Of a stretch of 64,000 nucleotides of DNA, positions 62,323 to 64,000 are shown in pieces. Origin of the DNA: Salsuginibacillus halophilus (GTDB lineage Bacteria > Bacillota > Bacilli > Bacillales > Marinococcaceae); the NCBI RefSeq assembly GCF_003014715.1, contig NZ_PYAV01000003.1, positions 186,001-250,000 on the forward strand, given 5' to 3'. The position numbers and the translations under genes are program-made. Under the pieces are notes generated by a model that searched no databases, was not told the DNA's origin, and saw only the letters and a program-made list of their open reading frames with translations. Each line of letters begins with the position of its first letter. Positions within the stretch are counted from its first letter, which is position 1.

Positions 62323-62745
62323 TTATTTTGATTGTAGAAGCTTACCGTGCTCTACTTTAATGCAGCGGTCCATCACAACCGTCATACCTGCTTCTACTGC
62401 AGTTTGTGCAGCGTCCTCGTGCGATAAACCAAGCTGGGCCCAGAATACATCCGCATCAATTTGAGCCGCCTCTTCTGCAACTTCCGGTAAGTGTTCACTG
62501 CGGCGGAAAACGTTAACGATATCCACCTTACCTTCAATATCTTTTAAGCTGCTTACAGCCTTTTCACCAAGAACTTCATCTACGGTTGGATTCACCGGAA
62601 TGATTTCATAGCCGTGTTTTTGCATAATATGACTCACTTCATAAGAAGTACGGTCTGGGTTTCCTGAGAGACCAACAACCGCGATCCGTTTCGCATTTTT
62701 TAACATTGTGCGCACTTGTTCATCAGCAGGGTTTTGAAAAGACAA
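62323..62745 (-). CDS. CoA-binding protein (YneT-like)
   Basis: 140 residues from TTG 62745, 7 bp after GGAGG; an extension to 62811 is unsupported. The CoA-binding Rossmann domain is clear: MLKNAKRIAVVGLSGNPDRTSYEVSHIMQKHGYEIIPVNPTVDEVLGEKAVSSLKDI, then DIVNVFRRSEHLPEVAEEA and VFWAQLGLSHEDAAQTAVEAGMTVVMDRCIKVE. The conserved cysteine near the end is typical of this family. Cytoplasmic; binds CoA, role unknown. Confidence 0.92.
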   Translation of the reverse strand: MSFQNPADEQVRTMLKNAKRIAVVGLSGNPDRTSYEVSHIMQKHGYEIIPVNPTVDEVLGEKAVSSLKDIEGKVDIVNVFRRSEHLPEVAEEAAQIDADVFWAQLGLSHEDAAQTAVEAGMTVVMDRCIKVEHGKLLQSK

Positions 62746-62818
62746 TGTAATGCCTCCTTTTTTGAATCTACTCCTACCTAATCTTCCCTGAAACGTTTTC
62801 AAATAAACCAATCTACTT

Positions 62819-62856
62819 GGGGGTAGTCCGAGATACGTGTAACATCTACACCAAAT
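62819..62856. repeat. Probable terminal inverted repeat of a Tn3-family element
   Basis: GGGGGTAGTCCGAGATACGT begins a segment of about 38 bp, the usual length of Tn3-family ends, which start with GGGG. It lies about 30 bp beyond the stop codon of the transposase remnant, the correct side for a transposon end. The matching left end is not in the window. Confidence 0.45.
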
Positions 62857-62887
62857 ATGTTATTATTCACCATATTAGATGATCGTC

Positions 62888-63160
62888 TTACAGAATCAGT
62901 CTACCATCCACTGGTTGAGGTTCCGTTTCTAAATTAATGGTGTATTCCCCGAACCTTTTGATGTGACTCACTAAGTAAGGGCTTAGATGGCTGATGTCAT
63001 CATCGTGTACCTCATAACCCTCCTTCGACAAGGAACGTAGTACATTCGTAAGATCTACAACATTGTGAAAGATCAAGGCATTGGATACCAATTCATTGTA
63101 CTTCATGATCTTTTCTTGTTGCTCCGGATCGTTTGTAGCGATGATTCCTTTACCACCGAT
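62888..63160 (-). pseudogene. 3' remnant of a Tn3-family transposase
   Basis: About 90 residues of the transposase C-terminus survive: GGKGIIATNDPEQQEKIMKYNELVSNALIFHNVVDLTNVLRSLSKEGYEVHDDDISHLSPYLVSHIKRFGEYTINLE. This matches the end of the Tn3 DDE domain (NDPExQEKxxKYNxLVxNAxIxxNVVDxT ... LSPYLxxHIKRFGxY). The remaining roughly 890 residues and the catalytic residues are missing; upstream sequence belongs to an unrelated membrane gene. The element is therefore dead. Its presence marks a past insertion and deletion at this site. Confidence 0.85.
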
Positions 63161-63392
63161 TATTTTCCACATATTTTTTGTATTGTCTTTCACTTAGAAA
63201 CCAGATGCAAATTCCCATTAGTGAGCCGAATATAATTGAAGGCAATAGGTGTTCATAAAAAACAAAAAAATATCCTTGATAAGTGTAGAATACATAACTA
63301 GTAAGGAGAAAACCACTTGCATACATTAAAATCCCATATAAAAAGACGTATCCCCATAGCCCTAGTTCTCTTGTTTTTCCCCACTTTTTCAA
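63150..63392 (-). CDS. Small two-helix membrane protein
   Basis: 80 residues from TTG 63392 (weak ribosome site). The start KKWGKTRELGLWGYVFLYGILMYASGFLL and a second helix LLPSIIFGSLMGICIWFLSERQYKKYVENN are typical of small Bacillaceae membrane proteins whose function is unknown to me. It ends next to the Tn3 remnant, and its last codons overlap the start of the remnant's frame, so the natural 3' end may have been altered by the insertion. Confidence 0.6.
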   Translation of the reverse strand: MKKWGKTRELGLWGYVFLYGILMYASGFLLTSYVFYTYQGYFFVFYEHLLPSIIFGSLMGICIWFLSERQYKKYVENNRW

Positions 63393-63522
63393 TTGTTTCT
63401 CTTTGTTTAAAATAGTATCATTCCCTTTCTATACTTGCCTTACCATGGAGAACCCTTACTTAACTAAATTCCTCGTGGATTAAAGAAATAGTCTTTATAC
63501 CGTAAACTTAGATAATCGCTAC

Positions 63523-64000
63523 CTACCAAATCGCAAGCATGATCATTAAATAAATCTGGACGAGGACGTAAAACGCGATCGAATAGCCGAGATTAAAACG
63601 CAGCCCGTTCTTCCACATGCTGAGTCCATTCGACTGACTCAGAACAATTAAAGGTAAAATTAGCGGAGATAAAAAGACCGTAATCGCACTACCCAATGTC
63701 AAGCTGAGAACGACTAATTCTGGTGGATAAGGCAGGCCTGCACCTTCAAGGATACCTCCGACGAGCACCATCACGGTTAGCGGACCGAGTCCTACAAAGC
63801 CTAAGAAAATGACGAGAAATGGCAGAATCCAAAGAATATGGAGAAAGGTCGTTTCTGACATCGTGACAATCATGTTAATTGCCCAGGCTCCGCCGCCTGA
63901 TTCATGTACGATGGTAATAAGCATGCCCGCAGAAAGCATGATGCCCAGCTCCTGGGATTTTTGTATCAAGCCGGATTGGAGATACGTTCGGGTCTGGCTG
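63523..64000 (-). CDS. Multi-pass membrane transporter of the unnamed family (paralog 3, partial)
   Basis: The frame runs open to the right window edge, giving at least 158 residues of the C-terminus; the start is outside. It repeats the family pattern: LIQKSQELGIMLSAGMLITIVHESGGG, then IFLGFVGLGPLTVMVLVGGIL and LGSAITVFLSPLILPLIVL, ending with a last helix. This aligns with the C-terminal halves of the proteins at 3976 and 20863 in spacing and in the G-[IL]-[HG]-P motif. An internal TTG at 63969 is not needed as start. Substrate unknown. Confidence 0.65.
   Translation of the reverse strand, partial: SQTRTYLQSGLIQKSQELGIMLSAGMLITIVHESGGGAWAINMIVTMSETTFLHILWILPFLVIFLGFVGLGPLTVMVLVGGILEGAGLPYPPELVVLSLTLGSAITVFLSPLILPLIVLSQSNGLSMWKNGLRFNLGYSIAFYVLVQIYLMIMLAIW

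Noticed and set aside
62770-62795. cre-like palindrome GAAACGTTTTC before the CoA-binding protein gene
   Set aside because: The spacing of the conserved CG and terminal bases does not fit the CcpA consensus in either orientation.

Overview
The window looks like chromosome from a halophilic or haloalkaliphilic member of the Bacillaceae. This rests on three things: Bacillus-type genes (ndoAI/ndoA toxin pair, yhcN-like spore lipoprotein, parE/parC, odhAB, an L-box lysine riboswitch), many very acidic exported proteins, and genes for degrading the compatible solute ectoine. No rRNA, tRNA or CRISPR array was recognised. Genes use many TTG and GTG starts behind strong GGAGG sites, and strong hairpin terminators separate the units.

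Layout. 1-6.3 kb: ectoine/aspartate-semialdehyde catabolism (end of an M20 hydrolase, homoserine dehydrogenase, semialdehyde dehydrogenase, ectoine hydrolase DoeA) with two membrane transporters. 6.3-8 kb, minus strand: yidD and a stand-alone dapA behind a lysine riboswitch with its own promoter and terminator. 8-10.3 kb: two lipoproteins and the MazEF-type module. 10.5-16.8 kb: a TetR regulator facing an acyl-CoA synthetase/SDR/thiolase/OB-fold cluster across two tandem palindromic operators, then a DUF523/DUF1722 protein. 16.8-17.4 kb: a non-coding compound repeat bounded by two identical 20-bp palindromes. 17.5-22.2 kb: esterase, DUF2642 protein, manganese catalase, membrane transporter. 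22.2-23.5 kb, minus: a YeeE/YedE sulfur/selenium transporter whose frame is crossed by one TGA at a conserved cysteine position, a possible selenocysteine codon. 23.6-30.3 kb: flavin-binding protein, Cys-rich YkgJ-like protein, HAD phosphatase, odhA-odhB. 30.4-36.4 kb: a compact AddB/AddA-like helicase-nuclease pair. 36.7-43.1 kb: small proteins with structured leaders, a UbiB-type kinase coupled to a C45 acyltransferase, and a nucleoside transporter. 43.2-48.7 kb: a phosphonate-type ABC transporter with two binding proteins and two permeases plus a HAD phosphatase, behind a PhoP-box-like array. 48.7-53.2 kb: small membrane and hydrolase genes, a trypsin-like protease, a lone tyrosine recombinase and about 700 bp without genes. 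53.3-57.7 kb: topoisomerase IV. 57.9-62.3 kb: a Tat-exported GMC oxidoreductase complex with its own TatA, TatC and a second manganese catalase. 62.3-64 kb: CoA-binding protein, the tail of a Tn3 transposase with a likely terminal repeat, a small membrane protein and the end of a third transporter of the family seen at 4 and 21 kb.

The most noteworthy item is the in-frame TGA in the YeeE gene, followed at selenocysteine-insertion distance by a GC-rich hairpin with a G-containing loop. Others are an unnamed three-member transporter family, a switch-like RNA leader at 37.4 kb, the compact AddAB-like pair, and the self-contained Tat/GMC/catalase cassette. All functional names come from motif reading; no database search was possible.
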